64,000 bases of DNA, taken from Opitutaceae bacterium. GTDB lineage: Bacteria; Verrucomicrobiota; Verrucomicrobiia; Opitutales; Opitutaceae. Positions 57,035 through 64,000 of the stretch are shown here, piece by piece. The first letter of the stretch is position 1. Each line of letters opens with the position of its first letter. The stretch is taken from NCBI GenBank assembly GCA_030693515.1, contig JAUYAK010000056.1, forward strand, positions 1 through 64,000, written 5' to 3'. A model generated the notes under the pieces. That model was not told the DNA's origin. It did not search any database and saw nothing but the letters and a program-made list of their open reading frames with translations. Made by a program: the position numbers and the translations under genes.

Positions 57035-57320
57035 GCGCGGCGCGTCGCCGATCATCTGCCTGCGCGGGCCGCCGCTACTCCGAAGCCTCGATCACAGCTT
57101 GAGTGGAGGTGCCTTTGGCGGGCGGTGGCCATCATGCCTCGAAACCCTCCATGTCAGCCATCGCAGCCCCTGTTTCAGGAGAATCTCACTCCCTTACGGC
57201 ACGCCTCTTTGTTCCCCGTCTCGCTGATCTCAAGTGGGCCAACCACTGGCCGCCGGCCGTGCGCACACCACAATGAAACCTACTCTACACCTCACCTCGT
57301 GCCGATGAAGCAAGGGGCAT

Positions 57321-60300
57321 ATGACCACCAAGCGATCCCCTACCCTGAAACCGATTCGCCGCGGGCTATTCTCCCTGCTGCTCGGGGCGGTGGCGCACAG
57401 CGTTTTTGCGGCCCAACCCTATGTCCCGAAGGTCACCGATCCGCTGTTGGATTCATCCCACTGGCAGAAGATCGCCGAACTCGACGGAAAAAACCCGCAG
57501 TGTCTCGTCGAAGGAAAAGACGGTGCGGTGTGGTTTGGTGTAAGTCATGGCCTGATGCGTTACGACGGGATGAAGTGGGCCTCGCATGGAGCCAAGGAGG
57601 GGGCCGTCGATTCCCCCGTCACGGCGCTGTTGAGCTCCAAGGCGGGGCATATCCTTGCGGCCTCCGAGCTGGGTGTCATGAAGTTCGACGGCGCTGCGTG
57701 GACCCAGCTATTCAGGACTCCGGTCGGTTATCCTCTGCAATTCCACACCCTGTTTGAAGCCGCCGACGGCGCCCTCTGGGCCGCGACGGACAAGTGCGTC
57801 GTGAAAATTTCCGTCGATGGAACCGTCATCTTCGCCGAGAGCCAGTTTACCCCGGGAGTGGCGGCGGCTTATCCGGCGCTCCCCGTCATCACGTTGCCCC
57901 GGACACGGCCCACCGATGAGCCGCCCGACCGGCAGGGTCGCGCCGTTTACCAGACCAGCGACGGCACCATCTGGCTGGGGCTTTGCTATGGCGAAGTCAT
58001 CCGGATCGACCCCAAGAAAAATGCCCTCACCGATTCCACGGCCTTTCACCAGTTGACGTCCGCCGAGGGATTCCAGCCCGGCGGGGGCGTCACTTTCCAC
58101 GAAACCCGCGACGGCCGGTTGTGGATCGGCAACATGTTGTCGCAGGTCGGGATGAATCAATACGATCCCGCGACCGGACGCTGCACCTACTTTAGCTTTT
58201 CCGAACTGTTCGGTTCCGACGACATCGTAGCTTCGCTGATCGGCACCGCCGATGGCTCCGTCTGGGCCGGGGGGCTGGCCAAGATCTTCCGGTATCACGA
58301 TGGGGAGTGGCGCATCTATCGCGCCACCGACGTTCCGCTCTCCGCCTCCCGCAATGTGTTGATGGAGTCTCGCGACGGCTATCTCTGGGTGCTCGGCCTC
58401 CGGGATGGCGTCCAAAAAATAGACTATCGCGGGCGTCGCTGGACAAGATTTGAGGGGCTCAACTACCAGTGCGAAACGGCCGATGGCAGCCAATGGTTCA
58501 TCAGCAGCGACAACAGCGTCGTGCGCCATGACGGGAAATCGTGGCTGCGCTACGGCACGGAAGACGGTCTGATTGGCGCCCCGAACGCGCTGATCACCTC
58601 GCGCCGCGGGCTGCTCTGGGCCGCGGGCAGCCACGAAGGCAAAGCCGCCACCGCCTGCCTCGAGGGAGACCGGTGGAGTCTTAAGCTGCATGATCGCGAC
58701 TCTCCGCCCTTCGGTTCCGCGTTGGATTATCGCGCGGTCTTCGAGTCCGCCGACGGATCGATGTGGTTTGCCTGTTACATCAACGCGGGTTTGGGCGGCC
58801 AGTTGCAATACGACCCGGCCCGCGGACCGCCGCACGACGACCGCGCCTGGCGGACCCATCAAAAGCTGCCCGATTTTCGCACTTCGCACGGATTTGCACA
58901 GCTTGCCGACGGAAGACTATTCTCCGCTTCGGCGCACGGCATGATGGAATACGACGGCCAACAATGGCAGCCGTTCCCTGTCCCGGGCGCCCGGCAGTTT
59001 GACGCGGTGGCCCATTCACCCGATGGCACCAGCCTGTGGATCGCCGCGCGTGGCCAAGGCCTGCTGCGCTACGATGGGAAGAACTTCACCAAGTTCGACG
59101 TCAAAGACGGCCTCTCCGCCAACGGCGTGACGGCATTGCTGTGCGAGGACAATGAACGCGTGTGGGCGGCGACCAGCAAAGGCATCAGCCACTTCGATGG
59201 CCGCGAATGGACACAGCAGGTATTCGGCGAAGGGTCCATGACCATGGGCAGCGAGAGCGGCAACTTGAAGCGTTCGCCCGACGGATCCCTCTGGATCAAC
59301 CGGCTCTCGCGGGAGTGGCTGCGGCGGGTGCTTCCGGGCGCGCGGATGACCGACTCGATCACCAAGGATTTCTGGTGCGTGCGCTACCAGCCCGAGCGCG
59401 CGCCCCCCAAAACGGAGTTTACCCTGGCGCTGCCCCGGGTTTCTCAGCCGGGCAACACGGTCGTTTCCTGGCGGGGAATCTCGCCGTGGTGGCATTCCCC
59501 CGAGCGCAGCCTGAGGTATTCGTATCGGCTGGATGGCGGACCGTGGTCCCGTTTCGACCCTGCCACGAGCCACGTCTTCCTGGAGTTGCCACCGGGCCAA
59601 CGTCTGATCGAGGTCCGGGCGCAGGACCGCGATCTCAACATCGAAGCCGTGCCGGCCCGGCTGGCGTTTGAAGTGCTGCCGCCCGTCTGGCAGGAGCCTT
59701 GGTTCATCGGTGTCATTGCTCTCCTGGTCGGAGCCATCGCGACCCAAACCGTCCGCGTCGTGCGCCACAGCCGGCGTCTCCGGCACAACAATCGTCAGCT
59801 CGAAGCAAACAGCCGCCAGCTCCTGGACCAAAAAACCCAGCTCGAAGGTGAAATCACCCAGCGCAAAAAAATGGAGGCCGAGGTGGCGCTGGCGCATCAG
59901 CGGCTGCTGGAGGCCTCGCGCCAGGCCGGCATGGCGGAGGTGGCGGTGAACGTGCTCCACAACGTCGGCAACGCGCTCAACAGCGTAAATGTCTCCGCTT
60001 CCCTGATCGCCGGCACCGTCCAGAAATCGAAGGCCGAGCAATTTTCCAAGGTCACCGCCATGATGCGCGAGCACGAGGCCGACCTCGCCGATTTCCTCAA
60101 GCACGATCCGAAGGGCAAGTTCGTGCCCGGGTTCCTGCAGACGCTCGCCCAAACCGCCCTCAAGGAGCGCGAACAGCTCCTGACTGAGATCGGCGTGCTG
60201 CAGCAACACGTCGGGCAGATCACCGAGATTGTCGCAAAGCAGCAGACGCATGCCGCCGCCGGCCCGATGCTGGAACCCCTCGCCCCGGCGACCCTGATCG

Positions 60301-60734
60301 AAGAATCACTGCGCGACATCGCCGGCAAGGCACCCAGGAACCAGCCGGCCCTCGTCGAACGACAGTTCACACCGGTCCCAACGGTGCTCGGCGTGCGCTC
60401 CAAGACCACGCAGATTCTCAGCACCCTCGTCAGCAACGCGCACCATGCGTGCGACGAGACCGGCCGGAACGACAAACGCGTCACCCTGCGCGTCGAGCCC
60501 GGGCGCCCGGGCTATGTCCGCCTCAGTGTGCAGGACAACGGCGTGGGCATCCAGCCCGAGAACCTCACCAAAATCTTCGCCCAGGGTTTCACGCGACGCA
60601 ACGGCGGCGGCGGCTTCGGCCTGCACGCGGCGGCCAACGCCGCCACCGAGATGAAATCGACGCTCACCGCTCACAGCCGTGGCTACGGGCATGGCGCCAC
60701 GTTCACACTCGAAATGCCGATTGCGCCGGAGTGA
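57321..60734 (+). CDS. Two-component propeller sensor histidine kinase
   Basis: The 1137-residue product has a signal peptide (to about 31), a beta-propeller of Reg_prop repeats (about 45-680; DGAVWFGVSHGLMRYDG, DGTIWLGLCYGEVIRID and DGYLWVLGLRDGVQ are examples), a Y_Y_Y domain (about 710-785), one membrane span (about 790-812), a coiled coil and a kinase core. The histidine box is VLHNVGNALNSV with His880, a type common in Verrucomicrobia. The HATPase has DNGVGIQPEN and GGGGFGLHAAANA. No receiver or AraC output domain is fused, unlike Bacteroides hybrid systems. The propeller suggests sensing of periplasmic oligosaccharides. An AAGGGG ribosome site precedes the ATG. Confidence 0.93.
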   Translation: MTTKRSPTLKPIRRGLFSLLLGAVAHSVFAAQPYVPKVTDPLLDSSHWQKIAELDGKNPQCLVEGKDGAVWFGVSHGLMRYDGMKWASHGAKEGAVDSPVTALLSSKAGHILAASELGVMKFDGAAWTQLFRTPVGYPLQFHTLFEAADGALWAATDKCVVKISVDGTVIFAESQFTPGVAAAYPALPVITLPRTRPTDEPPDRQGRAVYQTSDGTIWLGLCYGEVIRIDPKKNALTDSTAFHQLTSAEGFQPGGGVTFHETRDGRLWIGNMLSQVGMNQYDPATGRCTYFSFSELFGSDDIVASLIGTADGSVWAGGLAKIFRYHDGEWRIYRATDVPLSASRNVLMESRDGYLWVLGLRDGVQKIDYRGRRWTRFEGLNYQCETADGSQWFISSDNSVVRHDGKSWLRYGTEDGLIGAPNALITSRRGLLWAAGSHEGKAATACLEGDRWSLKLHDRDSPPFGSALDYRAVFESADGSMWFACYINAGLGGQLQYDPARGPPHDDRAWRTHQKLPDFRTSHGFAQLADGRLFSASAHGMMEYDGQQWQPFPVPGARQFDAVAHSPDGTSLWIAARGQGLLRYDGKNFTKFDVKDGLSANGVTALLCEDNERVWAATSKGISHFDGREWTQQVFGEGSMTMGSESGNLKRSPDGSLWINRLSREWLRRVLPGARMTDSITKDFWCVRYQPERAPPKTEFTLALPRVSQPGNTVVSWRGISPWWHSPERSLRYSYRLDGGPWSRFDPATSHVFLELPPGQRLIEVRAQDRDLNIEAVPARLAFEVLPPVWQEPWFIGVIALLVGAIATQTVRVVRHSRRLRHNNRQLEANSRQLLDQKTQLEGEITQRKKMEAEVALAHQRLLEASRQAGMAEVAVNVLHNVGNALNSVNVSASLIAGTVQKSKAEQFSKVTAMMREHEADLADFLKHDPKGKFVPGFLQTLAQTALKEREQLLTEIGVLQQHVGQITEIVAKQQTHAAAGPMLEPLAPATLIEESLRDIAGKAPRNQPALVERQFTPVPTVLGVRSKTTQILSTLVSNAHHACDETGRNDKRVTLRVEPGRPGYVRLSVQDNGVGIQPENLTKIFAQGFTRRNGGGGFGLHAAANAATEMKSTLTAHSRGYGHGATFTLEMPIAPE

Positions 60735-60786
60735 GCGGCGCGAGTCGCGAGTCGGCGGCGCATGGGCCGCACGCCCCCAGACTGGC

Positions 60787-62133
60787 CTAGAGGCGCTTCT
60801 CCGTCAGCGGCAGCATCACCCCGCGGCGGAAGAGCGTGACCTGGCCCGAGCTCGCCGAGACCGCGATCGCGATGCAGTTCGCCATCACGCTGATCGCCGC
60901 CGCCGCCGCGTGCCGGCTGCCCAGGCCGCTCGGCAGGCTGTGGGCGTTGTCGGTTGCCTGGAGCAGGCTGCCCGCCGACTCCACCACGCCGTCCCCGCGG
61001 ATCACAAACGCGCCGTCGATCAAGGAGAACTCCTTCACGGTCTCGTCCATGAAAGGATTGAGGATGTTGCGGTCCTCCTCCTTGTAGCCAAAAAATGGAT
61101 TGAGGACGAGGGGCTTGGAGAGCGTGGCGACCTTCGCGGTATCGCCCACCACGAAGAGACTGCCGACCGGCCGGCCCTCGCGACCCTCGACCGCGAGTTC
61201 GGTGGCCACCGCAATGACGCGCTCGAGCACCTCGGGCTTCACGTCGTCCGGCAGGAGGTCCGCGGTCGAGCCGGTGAGCAGGGTCTGGAACTCGCGCTCG
61301 ATATCCACCACCACCAGCGTGTCGAACTGGTTGCTGCCCACGATGCCACCGATGCCGCACACCCGATCGTTAAAGGTCACGATGCCGCGTGTGAGCGCGA
61401 CGAGGATCGCGCTGCGCAGCTGCGCCAGGCGCTGCCGCGAGAACGAGCGCACCTGAATCGTCTCGTTGAAATCGTTGCCGTCGTCGCCCGCCGTGTCGTG
61501 CGCGCCGCGCGTCACGAGGATGGTCTTCAGGTTCGAGCGCACCGCGCCGGGCTGGAGACCGCCGGTAAACGTGTCGCCAAACACCATGATCGCGCTGCAA
61601 TCCGCGCCCTGCGCGACGCGCTCGGCCTCGCGGAACATGAGGCGGTTGATCCGGTTTTGCTGCGCCTGCACCGCGCGCAGGCCGCCGAAGCCGCCCACGA
61701 GCCGCTCGTGCAGCATGTCGAGGTCGGGCGCGTTGACGACATTGTCGACGAGGTCCAGCTCGCGCACGTGCCGCGCGATGGTGGCGAGCACCTGGAGGTA
61801 GTCGCGGGCGTTTTCCCCCGCGATGAGCATCACGATCAGGTGGACGCGCTCCTCGGGCAGCGCGCCGTCGTGACGGATGCCGACGCGGCTGCGCCCGACG
61901 GCGAGAATGTAGCGGCGGTTCATCTTCACCCGCACGTGCGGCAGCGCGACGCCGTGGCCGAGGTAGGTCGTCATCGTGCTCTCGCGGGCGAGCAGGCCCT
62001 TGAGCAGCGCCTCGGATTTCAGGTCCGGAAACTGTGCGACGCACACCTCAAGCAGCTCCCGCAACGCGCCCTCGAGATCGAGGCTGCGCAGATCCACGAT
62101 GCGCCCGCGGGCGAGGATTTTATCGAGACGCAT
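60787..62133 (-). CDS. PTS IIA domain fused to diadenylate cyclase (DAC) domain
   Basis: The 448-residue product begins with a fructose-type PTS EIIA domain (about 5-150) whose phospho-acceptor would be His66 in GVALPHVRV. A central part (about 150-300) resembles neither clearly. The C-terminal part (about 310-440) is a DisA_N/DAC domain: ERVIAVATELAVEGREGRPVG, LFVVGDT, the DGA motif (373-375) and GLGSRHAAA (403-411). DAC domains make c-di-AMP from two ATP. The usual RHR motif reads R407-H408-A409, so activity may be altered. A IIA module suggests control by sugar or nitrogen PTS phosphorylation. It is convergent with the propeller kinase. Confidence 0.85.
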   Translation of the reverse strand: MRLDKILARGRIVDLRSLDLEGALRELLEVCVAQFPDLKSEALLKGLLARESTMTTYLGHGVALPHVRVKMNRRYILAVGRSRVGIRHDGALPEERVHLIVMLIAGENARDYLQVLATIARHVRELDLVDNVVNAPDLDMLHERLVGGFGGLRAVQAQQNRINRLMFREAERVAQGADCSAIMVFGDTFTGGLQPGAVRSNLKTILVTRGAHDTAGDDGNDFNETIQVRSFSRQRLAQLRSAILVALTRGIVTFNDRVCGIGGIVGSNQFDTLVVVDIEREFQTLLTGSTADLLPDDVKPEVLERVIAVATELAVEGREGRPVGSLFVVGDTAKVATLSKPLVLNPFFGYKEEDRNILNPFMDETVKEFSLIDGAFVIRGDGVVESAGSLLQATDNAHSLPSGLGSRHAAAAAISVMANCIAIAVSASSGQVTLFRRGVMLPLTEKRL

Positions 62134-62244
62134 GGGGGCGAATAACGTGAGAACTCAGAAACACGTCAGAAAAAAGGGACCGGGAGCAGCGTCGGCATCG
62201 GTGTTTCTTCTTTCTTCTTTTTCAGAGTCTCCGCGGTTTGCCTG

Positions 62245-62619
62245 CTACTTCTCCCACTGCAGCGCGCCCTTCTTCACCTCGTAGACGAGGCCGAGGATCA
62301 GCACACCGATGAAAAACAGGATCGGCCCGAGGATCGAGATGCCGTTGGCGAGAAACTCCCGGTAGATGAACGTCCACGGAATCAGAATCACGACCTCCAG
62401 ATCGAAGAGCATGAAAAGCAGCGCGGTGAGGTAGAACTTCACCGAGAAACGCGTATGAACCAATCCTTCAGCGGGCACGCCGCATTCGTAGGCGGTGTCC
62501 TTGATCTTGTTCGGCTTGAAACGCTGGCCGAAGAAGTGGCTGGCGCCGATCACGCCGCCGGTGATGGCGGCGGCGAGCCCGGCTTGGATGAGGAAAGGAA
62601 GATAAGCGGATGCGCTCAT
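62245..62619 (-). CDS. nuoA: NADH-quinone oxidoreductase subunit A
   Basis: The 124-residue product has three spans and the NuoA/ND3 signature AYECGVP with the conserved Cys, followed by RFSVKFYLTALLFMLFDLEVV. It is a membrane-arm subunit of complex I. No nuoB-N genes are adjacent: the flanking genes encode a DAC fusion and a DUF362-like lipoprotein. It is therefore either a second, detached copy or this genome splits the nuo locus. Confidence 0.95.
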   Translation of the reverse strand: MSASAYLPFLIQAGLAAAITGGVIGASHFFGQRFKPNKIKDTAYECGVPAEGLVHTRFSVKFYLTALLFMLFDLEVVILIPWTFIYREFLANGISILGPILFFIGVLILGLVYEVKKGALQWEK

Positions 62620-62683
62620 GCGGTGGGAACGGGACGACTTGGTCGCAGCGCCGCGGCGGTCGCAAGCGGGAAGTTTGGGCGTA

Positions 62684-62707
62684 AGGCGGGTCTGTGACCC
62701 GCCCTAC
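62684..62707. repeat. GGCGGGTC-type palindrome at gene end
   Basis: AGGCGGGTC-TGT-GACCCGCCCT. It touches the TGA stop of the lipoprotein gene at 62708. Same family as 12186-12210 and 20689-20713. Confidence 0.75.
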
Positions 62708-63751
62708 TCACTCGACCGGAATCATCCGTGCATGATTCGTCTTGGTCGAGCCGACGCCGAGCGTCTCGGCAAACTCGAGCGTGCGGATCTCCTCGTCGAC
62801 GGGCACGAAGCCTTCCTTCCGGCGGTGCGCGTTCATGCGATCGCGCGCGAGGGCGTCGAGCATCACGGGATCGCGGCTCAGCCAGAGCAGCGGCTCGGAG
62901 CGCGTGTAGAGCGAATTGAAGAACGGCCCGCCGATGAACTGGTAGTGCTCGAGGCTCGCGAGCGTGAACATCCATGTCTGCCGCAGCTCGGGGATGGCGC
63001 TCATCTCGGCGACGGCGGCGGGGGCGTTGGCCGGTGAGCGGAAGAAGCGCGCGGTGTTGGAGGCGTTCCAAAGCGTGGCGTTCACGAGCGCGCCGTTGAT
63101 GCCGAGCGTGGGGTGATCGGTATAAACCGGGAGGTTGATCCAGAAATCGGCGTCGAGGAACAGCGGGGTGGCGAGGAAGCTTTTGCGGTCCTGATCCTTG
63201 GTCGAGGTGTTGGGCACGCCCTCCGTCTGCTTCTGGGCGAAGATGGGGTCGAAGCGCTGCGGGAGCGGCGAGTCGTAGAACCAGACCGAATCGTAGAAAC
63301 GGCCGGACTCGAGCACGTAAACCGGGTTGCCAAAGAACGGGGTCTGGCCCGAGACGAGCGACGGCAGATAGCCGGTCATGCGCAGCCGCAGGGCGTTGAG
63401 ACCGACGAGGAAAATATTTTCATTGGTGAAGCCACGGCGCTTGAGCGCGTTAATCACGGCCTTCACGAGCGGGATGGGAGTGGCCAGGCCAGGGCCTGAG
63501 TCCGCGTAGATTTTCAGGCCGACCTTCTTCTTCTCGCCCGGCACGAGCTTGAGGCCCGTCGCCGTCTCAAACGCCACAATCATCTTCTCGACCTTCTGAC
63601 CATAGCTCGCCTCGTCGAAGGCCGCGAGTCGCGCCTCCCAGACGGGCTCGGTCTCGGGCGGCGCCGGTTTGGCCCCGGTGGCGGGCGTGGCGGCGGGCGA
63701 GCAGGCCAGCGAGAGGGCGAAGCCGAGGAGCAGGGCGGAAATGGGGCGCAT
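62708..63751 (-). CDS. DUF362-like lipoprotein
   Basis: The 347-residue product starts with a lipoprotein signal peptide and lipobox LSLAC (Cys about residue 17), so it is probably anchored in a membrane. The body contains KVGLKIYADSGPGLATPIPLVKAVINALKRRG in family position, as in DUF362 proteins, but without the Fe-S cluster Cys residues some relatives have. The function is unknown. The start at 63751 precedes the signal directly; an earlier ATG at 63826 would add 25 basic residues. It is divergent from the probable dnaG at 63946. Confidence 0.78.
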   Translation of the reverse strand: MRPISALLLGFALSLACSPAATPATGAKPAPPETEPVWEARLAAFDEASYGQKVEKMIVAFETATGLKLVPGEKKKVGLKIYADSGPGLATPIPLVKAVINALKRRGFTNENIFLVGLNALRLRMTGYLPSLVSGQTPFFGNPVYVLESGRFYDSVWFYDSPLPQRFDPIFAQKQTEGVPNTSTKDQDRKSFLATPLFLDADFWINLPVYTDHPTLGINGALVNATLWNASNTARFFRSPANAPAAVAEMSAIPELRQTWMFTLASLEHYQFIGGPFFNSLYTRSEPLLWLSRDPVMLDALARDRMNAHRRKEGFVPVDEEIRTLEFAETLGVGSTKTNHARMIPVE

Positions 63752-63945
63752 GAATGGATGTGTCGTCTCGCAGCGCGCGAAGTTTCCTCCGTCGCGAGGG
63801 AATTTTTTTCCGCCGCGGGGCCGCAAGGGGGCGGAACTTGACAGCGGGGAGCGCGGGTTGAAAGTGCATTCTTCGTTGCTGCGTCAGTCGCGCCCGCGGA
63901 ACGCCCCGTCGTTCCACGGCGCGGGAAGCGGCTCCGCCGCCCTCC

Positions 63946-64000
63946 ATGCCCGTCATCAAGCCCACCTGCGTGCGCGACCTCAAGCTGCGCGTTAACCTCG
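63946..64000 (+). CDS. dnaG: Probable DNA primase, N-terminal codons only
   Basis: Only 18 codons are visible before the window ends. The peptide has the pattern CVRDLKLRVNL, which resembles the opening helix of bacterial DnaG (usually I-x2-I/L-R-x-R-V-x-I/L), just before the zinc-binding domain. The call rests on this short match and the start codon context; other proteins are possible. Confidence 0.4.
   Translation, partial: MPVIKPTCVRDLKLRVNL

Overview
The window reads as a high-GC chromosome segment from a verrucomicrobial bacterium, most likely of the Opitutaceae. The evidence is tandem genes for planctomycete-type cytochrome c proteins (PSCyt1/DUF1549/DUF1553) paired with DUF1501 proteins, a TonB receptor carrying the N-terminal motif usual in Opitutus relatives, an ECF sigma/FecR pair, a formylglycine sulfatase, a Reg_prop sensor kinase with an HNVGN-type histidine box, and many short palindromic intergenic repeats. 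Taxonomy is inferred from gene families, not from rRNA.

Layout. 1-17 kb: polymer or sulfated-glycan utilisation. Minus-strand PSCyt/DUF1553 genes (one cut by the window edge, one frameshifted, one intact), two DUF1501 genes, and an ECF sigma-FecR-TonB receptor unit; a plus-strand sulfatase diverges from them. 17.3-25.5 kb: minus-strand translation block rpmI, rplT, pheS, pheT, gatC, gatA, a GxxExxY gene, gatB. 25.5-29.7 kb: DUF2851, then an accessory stretch with a uracil-DNA-glycosylase-like gene between two 116-bp copies of an hsdS 3' end, a PIN-domain gene and an unknown partner, ending at tRNA-Ser(UGA). 29.8-38.2 kb: patatin-like lipase and a tightly overlapping beta-oxidation operon (ligase, thiolase, hydratase/dehydrogenase, acyl-CoA dehydrogenase), bounded by the tRNA-Ser 3' end and a diverged copy of that end. 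38.5-42.5 kb: minus-strand signalling block (sensor kinase with a FixL-like haem PAS, NarL-type regulator, receiver-only regulator, ECF sigma). 42.7-57 kb: plus-strand stress, ion and lactate block: three universal stress proteins, Na/Pi cotransporter, P-type ATPase, Na+/H+ antiporter, P-loop protein, lactate permease, D-lactate dehydrogenase, and a small anti-sigma-like protein. 57-64 kb: propeller histidine kinase, a PTS-IIA/diadenylate-cyclase fusion, nuoA alone, a DUF362-like lipoprotein and the first codons of a probable dnaG.

The most interesting signals are: (a) an exactly spaced bipartite promoter, TGTAAC-N15-GGCTC, before two Usp genes and the anti-sigma-like gene, close to an ECF sigma gene; (b) conservation of all three FixL haem-pocket residues in the adjacent kinase, which suggests an oxygen-responsive stress and lactate regulon; (c) a c-di-AMP synthase domain fused to a PTS IIA domain, with a changed RHR motif; (d) REP-like palindromes that lie inside genes at domain linkers or supply stop codons; (e) a GxxExxY cassette with inverted flanks inside the gat operon; (f) duplicated hsdS tails around a UDG-like gene; and (g) possible att-like repeats bounding the beta-oxidation island.
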